Source: Sphingomonas sp. TREG-RG-20F-R18-01 (GTDB lineage Bacteria; Pseudomonadota; Alphaproteobacteria; Sphingomonadales; Sphingomonadaceae). Taken from it: DNA of 64,000 nt. The translations under genes were made by a program, and so were the position numbers. Location of the stretch: positions 1 through 64,000 of the forward strand of contig NZ_JAKNQQ010000007.1 of assembly GCF_022662475.1 (NCBI RefSeq), read 5' to 3'. Below the pieces are notes generated by a model, which searched no databases, was not told the origin of the DNA, and saw only the letters and a list, made by a program, of their open reading frames with translations. Below are positions 24,346-34,023 of this stretch, piece by piece (within the stretch, counting starts at the first letter, position 1; the number at the start of each line of letters is the position of its first letter).

Positions 24346-26519
24346 TCAGGCTGCCTGCGAACCGAAATTGTCGTCCTCGGCATCCGTCCCGCCCTTGACG
24401 AGATCGAGCGCGAACCCGCTGAGCCGGGCCTTCTGGTCAGCGATCGAATTGGGTTTTACGCGCTTTGTCTTGGCCCCTGGGCGTGCCGCGCTGGCGCTGC
24501 GTGCGGCCGGTTTGCGTGCCGCGGCGGGCGTCGGCCGCCGATTGACCGCGTCCTGGCCGTTACCCGTCCTGAAATAGGCGATGCTCGCCTGTAACTCTTC
24601 GGCTTGCGACGCCAGTTCTTCCGACGTCGACGTGATCTGCTCGGAGGCGCCCGCATTCTGCTGACTGATCAAGTCGAGTTGCTGGATCGCCTCGTTGATC
24701 TGCGCGGCGCCGATGTCTTGCTCGCGGCATGCGGCGCTGATCTCGGCGACGAGTTCGGCGGTGCGGCTGATATCGGGCACGAGCTTGGTCAGCATCTCGC
24801 CCGCCTCGGTCGCAGCGGTCACCGTTTGTGACGAGACCGATCCGATCTCGGCGGCGGCGACTTGGCTGCGTTCGGCCAGTTTGCGTACTTCCGAGGCGAC
24901 GACCGCGAAGCCACGACCGTGTTCGCCCGCGCGCGCGGCCTCCACCGCCGCGTTGAGCGCGAGCAGATCGGTCTGCCGTGCGATTTCCTGCACAATTCCG
25001 ATTTTCTCCGCGATCGTCCGCATCGCGTTGACCGCGCGCTGCACCGCGATGCCGCTCAGTTCCGCATCCTTGGCGGACTGGCGTGCGATCTTCTCAGTTT
25101 GCGCGGCGTTGTCCGCGCTTTGTTTGATGTTGGCGGCGATCTCTTCCATCGCCGAGGATGCTTCCTCGGCGGCTGCCGCCTGTTCGGTCGCTCCTTGCGA
25201 AACTTGCTCGGAACTTGCCGACAGTTCCTGGCTGCCGGCCGAGACATTGTCCGCGGCAGCGTTGGCGTTGCCGACGACGCTGCGCAACTGCTCCACCATC
25301 CGGACCAGCGCCTGCCCCAGAATATCGCGATCGGACATGGGCTGATGCGACACCGACAGATCCCCGTCGGCGATCCTGTCGGCGAGATCGGCACTCACAC
25401 GCAGATTGTCGACCATGCGCACGATCGCCTGACCGAGCGTGTCCCGATCGGACAAGGGCTGGTGCGCCACGCTCAAGTCGCCATCGGCGATCTTGTCCGC
25501 CAGGCTGGCGCTGAGGCGCAGGTTGTCGATAAGCGCATTGATCGAATCCTTCATGCGCCGGTGGTCGCCGTCGCACGCGATGTCGACCGTCTGTCGCAGG
25601 TCGCCCACGCTGACCAGATTGAGGACCCTGTTTCCTTCCTCGATCGGCAGCAGCGTTGCGTCCAGCATGTTGTTGATCCCGGCGATCATCGCTGCGAAAT
25701 CTCCGACGAAGCGCTTGTCGTCGCCCCGCTGGCTGAGGTGTCCCGCCGTTGCTGCGGTGATTAGGCGCTGAACCTCGCCGATGATGTCGCTCAAATTACG
25801 CCGCAACTTCTCAACGGTATCATTGATGAACGCCTTCTTGCCCGGGAATTGCTCGAGGGGTGCGTCGAAATTGCCATCACCGAGTTCCCTGATGCACGCC
25901 ATCGCCTTCTTCTTCACTGCGATGTGATTGGCGACCATGGTGTTCACGCCCCGCGCCACCACGCCGAAATCGCCACGAAACTTGTCCGCCGCCACGAAGA
26001 CGTCAATGTCTCCCTTGTCGTGCTCTTCGGACATGTGGTTCATCTCGGCGATCAGGCCCTGAGATTGGCACGCAGCGTCTCGATCGTCTCGTTGATGAAG
26101 GCCTTCTTTCCCGGAAATTGTTCGAGCGGCGCGGCGAAATTGCCCTCGCTGAACTCCTTGACGCAGGCCATCGCCTTTTTCTTCACGGTGATATGGCCGT
26201 CTACCAACCGGTTCAGCCGTTGCGCCATGACTGCAAAGTCACCACGGAAGGCATCGACCGGCAAAATGGTATCGATATCGCCCCGGTCGTGCTCCGCATT
26301 CCATTGCGCGATCCGCTCTCCCAATTGCGCGACTGGTTGCAGAGCGCGGTCGAGCAGTTGATTGACGGCGAAGAGAACATTCTGCGTCGGTCCCTCGGCG
26401 AGGGCAAGGTTCGTACGCTCCGAGACGTCACCCTCGGCAAATGCACTTTCCAGACGTGCGAGTTCCGAACATACGACGGTCGACGAGACGCCGAAGATAT
26501 TTGTCAGCACTGGTGCCAT
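24346..26519 (-). pseudogene. methyl-accepting chemotaxis protein, split by a one-base frameshift
   Basis: Two frames together encode about 724 residues of one receptor. The upstream part (26519 to 26052) ends prematurely after TLRANLRA; the next frame, entered without its own start, gives QGLIAEMNHMSEEHDKGDID. One extra base near 26055-26066 would join them. The protein has no clear membrane segment. It has two copies of an ~80-residue module (EHDxGDIDxxx...FRGDF...KKKAMAC...APLEQFPGKKAFIN), two HAMP-like repeats (LADKIADGDLSVAHQPLSD and LADRIADGDLSVSHQPMSD) and an intact signalling hairpin (LLALNAAVEAARAGEHGRGF). The rest is undamaged, so a recent mutation or a sequence error is likely. It lies directly before the che operon. 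Confidence 0.85.
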
Positions 26520-26980
26520 TCCTTTCGACTTTGTTCAGTCCAAATTCAGCGCGTTATTAAATTCTCGGGCAAAAAACTCGGGGTCGATCGGACGATCACG
26601 TGTAATTCGGGTGGCGTAGAACGGACTGGTTGATGTTTGATAGGTATAGGCGCGTCTGATGGGGGGTGGTCGTTAGCGGCGACAAAATCCTGGGTTCCGC
26701 GCGATCCGTCGCAGAACGTGACCTCGGCTCATCCGGCCGGGACTGCAAAACGGCCGCAACGTCGCAGAACACATCCAAGGAGGTAGGACAGGCTCATGCC
26801 GAGAGCGGACGGATTGCAAACGCGCCGACCCGGACGCCGTCGCGGTGGGTTCGCCGCAGCGGAGCGTGGCCCGCGCCAGAAAGCATACGGGGTTCCGCGC
26901 AGGAATGCCTATGGCAGATCGGACCAGTCCTTAGCGGGTTTCGACGCAAGACGTTGATTGGCGCGTTCACGCACGGGAGC
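26520..26980. other. divergent control region of the receptor and orphan CheB genes
   Basis: About 460 bases without a convincing gene. The frame of the plus-strand CheB-like gene stays open back to 26666, but that part has no family similarity and no ribosome site. Confidence 0.45.
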
Positions 26981-27568
26981 ATGCGTTCGATGACGACCCG
27001 GGATATCCCGATCATATGCGTCGGCGGATCGGCGGGTGGCCTCGATGCCTACAAGCGGCTGCTCGACAACCTGCCAACCGACCTCGGCGCGGCGATCGTG
27101 ATCGTGAACCACTTGCGAACCGTCTCGACGCTGCTCCACGAGATCCTCCCGCGGCATACCGCGATGCCGGTCGAACTGATTACCGAGGGACTCGATATTC
27201 GGCCCAACCATGTCTTCATCATCCCCGCGCAACGCGATCTGCATGTGCTGGACGGTGAATTCCGCCTCGCGCCGATATCCAAACCACGGGGATGGCCCGA
27301 CGTCATCACCGTCTTCCTGCGATCGCTGACGCACTATTGGCACGGGCGGCTGATCGCGGTGATCGTCTCCGGCTACGACGGCGACGGGGCAGACGCGCTG
27401 TGCGGCATCCGTGCGTGCGGGGGGACCACGATCGCGCAATTGCCGGCGTCAGCGATCCAGGCGGACATGCCCGACAGCGCGATTGCCAGCGGTTGCGTCG
27501 ACTTCATTCTCCGCCCGGAAGACATTGCGGCCAAAATCGCCGAGCTTCTCGGATCCGATCGCGACTAG
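26981..27568 (+). CDS. stand-alone CheB-type methylesterase domain protein
   Basis: A 195-residue protein that is a CheB catalytic domain without a receiver. It has the serine in CVGGSAGGLDAYKRLL, the histidine in VIVNHL and the aspartate in VSGYDGDGADAL, matching the CheB triad. GGGAG precedes the ATG at 26981; an ATG at 26990 is also possible. Without a receiver it cannot be switched by CheA phosphorylation in the normal way. It diverges from the broken receptor gene and lies near the CheB-CheR fusion kinase, with which it may share a substrate. Confidence 0.85.
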   Translation: MRSMTTRDIPIICVGGSAGGLDAYKRLLDNLPTDLGAAIVIVNHLRTVSTLLHEILPRHTAMPVELITEGLDIRPNHVFIIPAQRDLHVLDGEFRLAPISKPRGWPDVITVFLRSLTHYWHGRLIAVIVSGYDGDGADALCGIRACGGTTIAQLPASAIQADMPDSAIASGCVDFILRPEDIAAKIAELLGSDRD

Positions 27569-27692
27569 TGTTTCGGTGCGCGCGGCGCATCGTTGCGTAC
27601 TTCCCGATCCTTGAGCGGCAGGGGCCACCGCCATAGCGTCTGGACCTTGGACCAAGGCACCCACGCCGCGGTCGACCAGGAACACCAGGGCC

Positions 27693-27902
27693 ATGCCAAT
27701 CGAAACCAGATCGTTTCTAAGCGCTCGCGCTCGCACCGAAGACCGGATTGCGGCAAGGACCGGCTGTGGACCCGCGGCATGGTCGCACACCCATCTCGCC
27801 CGCCTTTATCGCGCGCGCTGCATTGATACCGCCGACGAGACCGCAGCCTGTGGCGACTGCGACATGGGGGCGGCGTGCGCCACCCTGACGCCGGCAGCGT
27901 AG
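27693..27902 (+). CDS. small cysteine-containing hypothetical protein
   Basis: A 69-residue open frame with a cysteine-bearing C-terminal part (ACGDCDMGAAC) after an arginine-rich helix (HLARLYRARCIDTADE). AGGA lies about nine bases before the ATG. I do not recognise it. The spacing of cysteines might bind a metal, or the frame may be chance. The rest of 27569-27922 holds no other gene. Confidence 0.35.
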   Translation: MPIETRSFLSARARTEDRIAARTGCGPAAWSHTHLARLYRARCIDTADETAACGDCDMGAACATLTPAA

Positions 27903-27922
27903 CACACCGCGTCGGAGCGGGG

Positions 27923-30900
27923 TTACGCTTGGTGCGACGGCTGAACGGCCCCGCCCGCGACGGTGGGATCGTCGGTCGGGGGCAGCGGGGGGGGCGAACT
28001 TGCTGTCGTCCCGTCAGCGGCGGCCTGTGCAATGCGCGCGAGTTCGGGAAGCGACCTTGCCTGCATCTTGTGCATCACCGCAGCGCGGTGGTTCTCCACG
28101 GTGCGTTGGCTGATCCCGAGATCGGCGGCGATGTTCTTGCTGGGGTGGCCCGCCAGCACCAGGTCCATCACTTCGCGTTGGCGCTCGGTCAGTTCGCCGA
28201 CATGCGCGGCGGCCTGTTCGTGCGCGGCATCGCGCAGCCGCAGGTCGTGCGACTGGTCGATCGCGCGGGCGATGCTGGCCAGCAACTCGACCCGGCCGAC
28301 CGGCTTTTCGATGAAGTCGCAGGCGCCGCCGCGCATCGCCTCGACCGCGAGACCGATATCGCTGCTGCCGGTGATCAGGATCGCGGGGAGATGGTTTCCG
28401 CGGGCGCGCAGGAGTTCGATCAGCGCCACGCCGCTCATCCCCGGCAGATGCGCGTCGACCAGCAGGCAGCCGTCGGTTCCAGGGCGATACGCCGCCAGAA
28501 ACGCTTCCGCGCTGGGAAAGCCCTCGACCGTTCGTCCATCGCCTTCGAGCACGTCGCGGATCGTGGCAAGGATGTGCGGATCGTCGTCGACGACATAGGC
28601 GACGGAGGGGCTTGCCAGCGCAACGGTACCCGCCGGGGGCCATGACGACGGGCGTGCGCCGGTCAGCAGGCGCTCGATCGCTGCGATCAGGCCGCGCGCC
28701 TTCACCGGCTTGCTCAACTGCACACAGTCCTCAGCCGCGATCCGGGCCAGCGCCTCGCTTGAAATGTCGCCGGTCAGGACGATCGCCGGAAGCCCGCGCG
28801 GCAGGCTCGCCCGCAGGCTGCGCAGGAGATCGAGCCCGTTCAGGACGCCGGGGAGGTTGTAGTCGGTCAACAGCAGTTCCGGCTTGATCGCGCTGCCGGC
28901 AACCAGCCTGATCGCGGAGGCGGCATCGGTCGCGGTCTTGACGATATGGCCTTCGCGCTTGAGCAGTTGCTCCAACAATTCGACGACATCCGGATCGTCG
29001 TCCACGACGATGACCTTGCAGGTGCGGCGTTGCCCATCCGGAGCGGCATCGGGTTCGGATGGTCCGGCGACGGGACCGGGCGGATCGGCGGCGGGACAGG
29101 GCAGCGTGATCGTGAAGACCGACCCCTTGCCAGGCTGCGAGCGAACGTCGACGGCATGCCCGAGCAAATGCCCGAGGCGTTGCACGATCGACAGGCCAAG
29201 CCCCAGACCGAGGCTACGCTCGCGCGCGGCGTTGTCGATCTGGTGGAATTCCTCGAAAATGGCGTGCAACTGGTCGGCGGCGATCCCGATCCCGGTATCC
29301 CACACCTCGATCCGCAGCGTGTCGCCGTGCCGGCGGCAGCCGAGCAGGATCTTGCCGTTCCTCGTGTATTTGATCGCGTTTCCGAGCAGGTTGCGGATCA
29401 TCTGCGTCAGCAGCGTGGCATCGCTGTGGACCAGCGCCGTGCTAGGCAGGATGCGCAGCGACAGGTTGCGGGACTGGGCGAGATAGCTGAACTCGTCGCG
29501 CAGGAGATCGAGCACGTCGGCGATCGGGAAGACAACCGGCCTTGCCTCCACGACACCGGCTTCGATCTGGTTGATGTCGAGCAAGGCATTGAGCATGCCC
29601 GACATCGCCGCCAGCGTCTGGCCCTGCCGCGACAGGAGTTTCCGGGGCTTCTCGCCCTCGACGGTCTGGCTCAGCAGTTCCTGCAGCAGCGTCAGCGACT
29701 GGAGCGGCTGCCGCAGGTCATGGCTCGCCGCCGCAAGGAAGCGTGACTTGGCGAGATTGGCGCGGTCCGCCTCGATCTTGGCGGCCTCGAGCGCCCTGGC
29801 GGTGATCTTGCGGTCGGTGGTATCGGCGAAGGTGATGACGACGCCTTCGACCGCGTCGTCATGCGCGCGATAGGGGAAGACCCGGCGGAGGAACCATGTC
29901 TCGTTCGGCCCGCTGATCTCGCGATCGATCAGGGCGTGGTCCGCCAGCACCTTGCGCGCATCGCCGAGCAGGTCCGGATCGGTCGCGATCGAGCGCAGGT
30001 CCGCGATCGGGCGCCCGATGTCCCCGGCGATGATGTTGAAGACCGCCTTGATTGCCGGCGTGTAGAAGCGGATCTTGAGCTCCATGTCGAGAAATAGCGT
30101 CGCGACGTTCGTGCTGTAGAGGACGTTCTGCAGATCGTCCGAGGTCAGCCGCTGGCGTTCCAGCGTCTCCTGCAACTGGCTGTTGAGCGCAGTCAGTTCC
30201 TCGTTGAGCGACTGCAACTCCTCCTTGGAGGTCAGCAGTTCCTCGTTGGTCGACTGGAACTCCTCGTTGACCGAGAGCGCCTCCTCGTTGATCGCCTTCT
30301 GTTCCTGGCTCGACGTCTCCTGGTTCAGGATCGACGTCTGGAGTTCCGCCTGGGTTGCCTCCAGTTCCCGCTCGAGCTCGCTGACGCGCGCGGCGTCCCC
30401 GCGATGGGCAGAGGAGGTCGTGCCCGTACTCTTGCCCGGTTCCTCGACGAAGCAGACAAGCAGCAGGTCGTCCTGTCCGTCATCGACCGTCTGGACGTCG
30501 ATCCGAAACCAGATCGCGGTGCCGTCCTGCGTCACGCGCGCGCGGCCGCCATCGACGCGCGGGGTCGCCTTGCCGACCTTGTCGATCGCGAGCCGGAGCT
30601 TGGTGCGGAGGGTCGGGGACGCCATTGCGAGCAGGTCGAGCGTGGCATAGCCCGGCGGGATCCGGAGATAGCGATCGGTCGGCCCGATCGAATAGAGGCA
30701 TTGCCGCTTGCGATTGATCAGGATGGCCGCCGGCGCGTGGGTCGCAATGACCGCGCGGCGGCAAATGTCCGCGAGGGTGGACTGGCGCAGTGGTGATGCG
30801 GCCCGGTCCGCCGTACCCAGCATCGGCAGAGCTTCGCCAAAGCTCAGCGGAAAGCCCGCATCACCGGTCCGGCTGCGTCCGATGTGGCGATAAAAACGCT

Positions 30901-32395
30901 CGGACTTTGCGATGACCTCGAACCGGCCGTCGGCGTTGCCGACCGTTTCGGACGATCCCAGCACCAGCACGCCCCCGTCGCGCAGCGCGAAGTGGAACAG
31001 CGAGATGACCTTGGCCTGCGCTTCGGGGTTCAGATAGATTAGCAGGTTGCGGCAGGAGACGAGATCGATCTTCGAGAAGGGTGGGTCCGACAGGACGTCC
31101 TGAACCGTGAAGACGACATCACCGCGAAGAGCCGTCGCGATCCGGTATCCGTCATCGTCCCGCACGAAGAAGCGCGCGAGCTGATCCTGCGGGACCGTGT
31201 TCTCGATGTCGAAGGGATACAGCCCCTCGCGTGCGGTGGCGATCGCGTCCGGGTCGACGTCGGACGCGAAGAGCTGGAGTTTGATGTCGCGTCCGGACGC
31301 CTTGATCGCGTCCCGGCACAACATCGCGATCGAATAGGCCTCCTCGCCGGTGCTGCACCCGGCAACCCAGATCCTGAGCGGCCTGTGCTCGGGCAATTGC
31401 CGGACGAGGTCGGGAAGGATCGTCTTGGCCAATGCCGCGAAGATCGCCGGATCGCGGAAGAAGCTCGTCACGTTGATGAGCAGATCCTTCGCCAAGAGGT
31501 CGCGCTCGGCCGGGTCGGCGCGGAGCAGGTCGAGATAGCCGGCAAGGTTGCGAGGCGCGAGCGCGAGCAGCACCATCCGGCGCTCGATCCGCCGTTCCAG
31601 GGTACCCGGCTTGTATTGACGGAAATCATGCGCGGTCTTGTCGTTGAGGAAGCCGATGATCGCGTTCAGGTCGGTCGACGAGGGATGAGCAGGAACGGTC
31701 CGTGCTGCCGGGGTCTTCGCGATCTCATCCCGCCGGTCCGCAAGCGCGCGCGGGATGTGCTGCAGTTCAAGCACGCGATCGACCAGGCCCGTATCGATCG
31801 CGCTACGCGGCATACCGTCATAGTCGGCCTCTTCGGGCTTTTGCGCGATGGCATAGCCCCCTGCGGCTTTGAGCGCGGCGAGCCCCCCGCTGCCGTCTGC
31901 GCCCGTTCCCGACAGGATGACGGCAATCGCTTGGCGCCCGCATTCCTCCGCCAACGACGCCAGCAGAACGTCGAACGGCAGGCGCACACCCTGGTGTGCC
32001 CGCGGCGGGGACAGGGCCAAGGCGCCGGCTCGAACCGAAAGGTATTGGCCGGGCGGAATGACGTAGACATGGCCGGGACGGATGACACAGCCATCGATCG
32101 CTTCGTCGATGGCCATCGCGGTATGATCGGCCAGCAGGTCGACCATCATGCTCTTGTGGGTGGGATCGAGATGCTGGATGACAATGAATGCCATGCCGGT
32201 GGTGGGCAGGATCGCGTCGAACAGTCTGGACGTAGCCTCCAGTCCCCCCGACGAAGCGCCAATGGCGACGATGGGGACCACTGCCAAAGGCCGCTGTGCT
32301 GCGACTTTCGGCGTGGTTCGTCCCACGATCGGGGACGCTGGATCGGTGACGGGCGTGGCGCGCGCGTCCACCGCTCTTGTTTCATTATCCGTCAT
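27923..32395 (-). CDS. CheB-CheR-PAS-hybrid histidine kinase fused to a FixJ-like response regulator
   Basis: A soluble protein of about 1490 residues. In order: CheB methylesterase (about 40-215, GASSGGLEA and LSGTGADGSGG), CheR methyltransferase (242-505, TSFFRDPAIF, AGCSTGEEAYSIAM, SCRNLLIYL), a PAS-like part, a long coiled coil (670-755), a PAS domain (755-870), HisKA (SHDLRQPLQ, His about 892), the ATPase (IRNLLGNAIKY, DTGIGI), a receiver (IVVDDDP, LLTDYNLPG), and a second receiver (LLVDAHLPGMSG) joined to a LuxR-type helix-turn-helix (LTERQREVMDLVLAGHPSKN, ISQRTVENHRAAVMHKM). The last two domains read like a whole FixJ protein. No haem-PAS signature of FixL is evident. Start uncertain: ATG at 32395, or ATG at 32428. 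It is divergent from the island of FixJ-box genes and is the best candidate to control it. Confidence 0.92.
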   Translation of the reverse strand: MTDNETRAVDARATPVTDPASPIVGRTTPKVAAQRPLAVVPIVAIGASSGGLEATSRLFDAILPTTGMAFIVIQHLDPTHKSMMVDLLADHTAMAIDEAIDGCVIRPGHVYVIPPGQYLSVRAGALALSPPRAHQGVRLPFDVLLASLAEECGRQAIAVILSGTGADGSGGLAALKAAGGYAIAQKPEEADYDGMPRSAIDTGLVDRVLELQHIPRALADRRDEIAKTPAARTVPAHPSSTDLNAIIGFLNDKTAHDFRQYKPGTLERRIERRMVLLALAPRNLAGYLDLLRADPAERDLLAKDLLINVTSFFRDPAIFAALAKTILPDLVRQLPEHRPLRIWVAGCSTGEEAYSIAMLCRDAIKASGRDIKLQLFASDVDPDAIATAREGLYPFDIENTVPQDQLARFFVRDDDGYRIATALRGDVVFTVQDVLSDPPFSKIDLVSCRNLLIYLNPEAQAKVISLFHFALRDGGVLVLGSSETVGNADGRFEVIAKSERFYRHIGRSRTGDAGFPLSFGEALPMLGTADRAASPLRQSTLADICRRAVIATHAPAAILINRKRQCLYSIGPTDRYLRIPPGYATLDLLAMASPTLRTKLRLAIDKVGKATPRVDGGRARVTQDGTAIWFRIDVQTVDDGQDDLLLVCFVEEPGKSTGTTSSAHRGDAARVSELERELEATQAELQTSILNQETSSQEQKAINEEALSVNEEFQSTNEELLTSKEELQSLNEELTALNSQLQETLERQRLTSDDLQNVLYSTNVATLFLDMELKIRFYTPAIKAVFNIIAGDIGRPIADLRSIATDPDLLGDARKVLADHALIDREISGPNETWFLRRVFPYRAHDDAVEGVVITFADTTDRKITARALEAAKIEADRANLAKSRFLAAASHDLRQPLQSLTLLQELLSQTVEGEKPRKLLSRQGQTLAAMSGMLNALLDINQIEAGVVEARPVVFPIADVLDLLRDEFSYLAQSRNLSLRILPSTALVHSDATLLTQMIRNLLGNAIKYTRNGKILLGCRRHGDTLRIEVWDTGIGIAADQLHAIFEEFHQIDNAARERSLGLGLGLSIVQRLGHLLGHAVDVRSQPGKGSVFTITLPCPAADPPGPVAGPSEPDAAPDGQRRTCKVIVVDDDPDVVELLEQLLKREGHIVKTATDAASAIRLVAGSAIKPELLLTDYNLPGVLNGLDLLRSLRASLPRGLPAIVLTGDISSEALARIAAEDCVQLSKPVKARGLIAAIERLLTGARPSSWPPAGTVALASPSVAYVVDDDPHILATIRDVLEGDGRTVEGFPSAEAFLAAYRPGTDGCLLVDAHLPGMSGVALIELLRARGNHLPAILITGSSDIGLAVEAMRGGACDFIEKPVGRVELLASIARAIDQSHDLRLRDAAHEQAAAHVGELTERQREVMDLVLAGHPSKNIAADLGISQRTVENHRAAVMHKMQARSLPELARIAQAAADGTTASSPPPLPPTDDPTVAGGAVQPSHQA

Positions 32396-32477
32396 GACAT
32401 GGCGGTAGCATCTTCCGGGCACTTCCATCCTACGTATAGTTACGCTGGCGAACACATTCCCGATCTACCGTCACGGC

Positions 32478-32492
32478 GTGCGTAGTTTCCGA
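32478..32492 (+). promoter_or_regulatory. FixJ-like box 1, facing the response-regulator gene
   Basis: GTGCGTAGTTTCCGA, ending 183 bp before the GTG of the single-domain regulator. It sits in the divergent region shared with the fusion kinase. Confidence 0.65.
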
Positions 32493-32675
32493 GACTGACG
32501 GCGGATCTTTCCGCGGGCCAGGGTCGCAGATGTCGCCGATCGGGCGGCCTGGAGGCTAGAGCGTGTACCCGAACAGAAACAGCTTGCCCGAAACCGTGCG
32601 CGCACAATCACGGACGGTACAGCGTACCGTGGGCCGGCGGGACCGCCTCGTGCTGGCGGTACGGCGTGTCGGACC

Positions 32676-33044
32676 GTGAGTGCTGGACGCAAAATCCTGC
32701 TCGTCGAGGATGACGTGCTGATCGCGATGGATCTGGCCGATCTGCTGGGCGCGATGGGACACGACGTGTGCCATATCGCAACGACCGAGGCGGATGCCGT
32801 TGCGGCCGCGCTGCGCTGGGCTCCTGATCTGCTGATCGTCGACGGCAACCTTACTGAGGGCAGCGGGGTGTCGGCGATGCGGCAGATCCTTGCCTGCGGC
32901 TCCGTCGCGCATTTCTATATCAGCGGGGATCCGATCCAGCTCTTGAAGGCCGTGCCGGACGCGGTGGTTCTGGCCAAGCCGTTCACTATGCATGCGCTCG
33001 CGAGCGCGATGGCCAGGGCGACGCGGGCCCCCGGCGGCCATTGA
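32676..33044 (+). CDS. single-domain response regulator
   Basis: A 122-residue receiver without output domain. It has LLVEDDVLIAMDLADLL, the phosphoacceptor region LLIVDGNLTEG (Asp 56), FYISGDP and the lysine in VLAKPF. Sequence style is that of CheY-like receivers paired with HWE or hybrid kinases. The start is GTG. It is divergent from the fusion kinase and preceded by a FixJ-like box, so it may receive phosphate from that kinase or tune it, as FixT-type or SdrG-type proteins do (inference). Confidence 0.88.
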   Translation: MSAGRKILLVEDDVLIAMDLADLLGAMGHDVCHIATTEADAVAAALRWAPDLLIVDGNLTEGSGVSAMRQILACGSVAHFYISGDPIQLLKAVPDAVVLAKPFTMHALASAMARATRAPGGH

Positions 33045-33117
33045 CGGCCTGCCGGGGTATCCGTCCTTGGTGTCGATGTGCGCAGGCCCGCGACGTTCCG
33101 CCCTGGAGGACCGGGCT

Positions 33118-33132
33118 GTGCGTAGATTCCGG
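33118..33132 (+). promoter_or_regulatory. FixJ-like box 2, facing the quinone reductase gene
   Basis: GTGCGTAGATTCCGG, one mismatch from the common core GTAGTTTCC. It ends 84 bp before the ATG at 33217. Confidence 0.6.
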
Positions 33133-33216
33133 TACTGCCCGGGCGCGAGCCGGCACGGTACCTGCCGACCCATAGGCTTGCCCGAACCGGTCGGCTTCTT
33201 CTGCAAGGATCATGCG

Positions 33217-33885
33217 ATGACCCAAGACGTTTCAGCGACGATCCCGCGTGCACGCCATGTCGTCGTCCTTTGCCATCCCGATCCCGAAAGCTTCAACCGC
33301 GAGATCGCGGACACCTATTGCGCCGCCGTCCGCGCAGTCGGCCACGATGTCGTCTTCCGCGATCTTTACGCGATCGGCTTCGACCCGGTGCTCAAGACCT
33401 ACGAACGACCGGCGCTCGCCGGGTTCCAGCGGTCCGCCGATGTGGCACGCGAACTTGCGTTGATCCGCGACGGCGATGTCTTCGTGCTGATCTACCCGAT
33501 CTGGTTCGGGTCGGCGCCGGCGATGATGAAGGGCTATGTCGAGCGGGTGCTGGGGGCAGGGGTCGATCCGCAGGCGATACAGCGACACGATGCCAGCCCA
33601 TTGTTGGGGGGCAAGCGATTGCTCAGCTTCACGACGTCCGCGGCCAGGACCCTCTGGCTTGACGCGCAGGGCGGCGTGGAGGGGCTGCGCGACGTCTTCG
33701 ACCGCTATCTGGTTGGTGCCTTCGGCATGCACTCGCAAAGGCACATTCATCTGGGGCACATCACCCCGCATTTGAGCGAGCGTTTCGCACGACAGGATTT
33801 CTGTCAGGTCGAGGAAGAGGCCCGACGGACGTGCGACGAACTCCAGCGCGCGAGAGATGGTCGCGATTACGCCTGCGTGGCATAG
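33217..33885 (+). CDS. NAD(P)H quinone reductase, flavodoxin-like fold
   Basis: A 222-residue member of the NQO1/MdaB/KefF family. The FMN/FAD-binding start reads HVVVLCHPDPESFNREIAD; LIYPIWFGSAPAMMKGYVERV is the family hallmark, followed by LLSFTTSA and a C-terminal RHIHLGHI. Such enzymes reduce quinones by two electrons in the cytoplasm, limiting redox cycling. AAGGA lies seven bases before the ATG at 33217. The gene is a single transcription unit with its own FixJ-like box and a hairpin after it. Confidence 0.9.
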   Translation: MTQDVSATIPRARHVVVLCHPDPESFNREIADTYCAAVRAVGHDVVFRDLYAIGFDPVLKTYERPALAGFQRSADVARELALIRDGDVFVLIYPIWFGSAPAMMKGYVERVLGAGVDPQAIQRHDASPLLGGKRLLSFTTSAARTLWLDAQGGVEGLRDVFDRYLVGAFGMHSQRHIHLGHITPHLSERFARQDFCQVEEEARRTCDELQRARDGRDYACVA

Positions 33886-33973
33886 CGGCGATACGGTGAC
33901 CGCCAGATATGACTTCAGCCGGTGAGGTTCGTAGCGACAGGGTGTGTCGCGCCTCGTCCAAGGAAGCATCGCC

Positions 33974-34010
33974 GCCGCTGGAGCGCAGAATACCCCGCTC
34001 CGGCAGCGGC
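33974..34010. terminator. strong hairpin between convergent genes
   Basis: GCCGCTG-GAGCG and CGCTC-CGG-CAGCGGC form a long GC stem, with an 11-base loop in the middle. It lies between the end of the quinone reductase gene (plus) and the end of the SHOCT gene (minus), fitting a two-way terminator, though T-runs are absent. Confidence 0.5.
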
Positions 34011-34023
34011 TGGCCGGCCCAAT

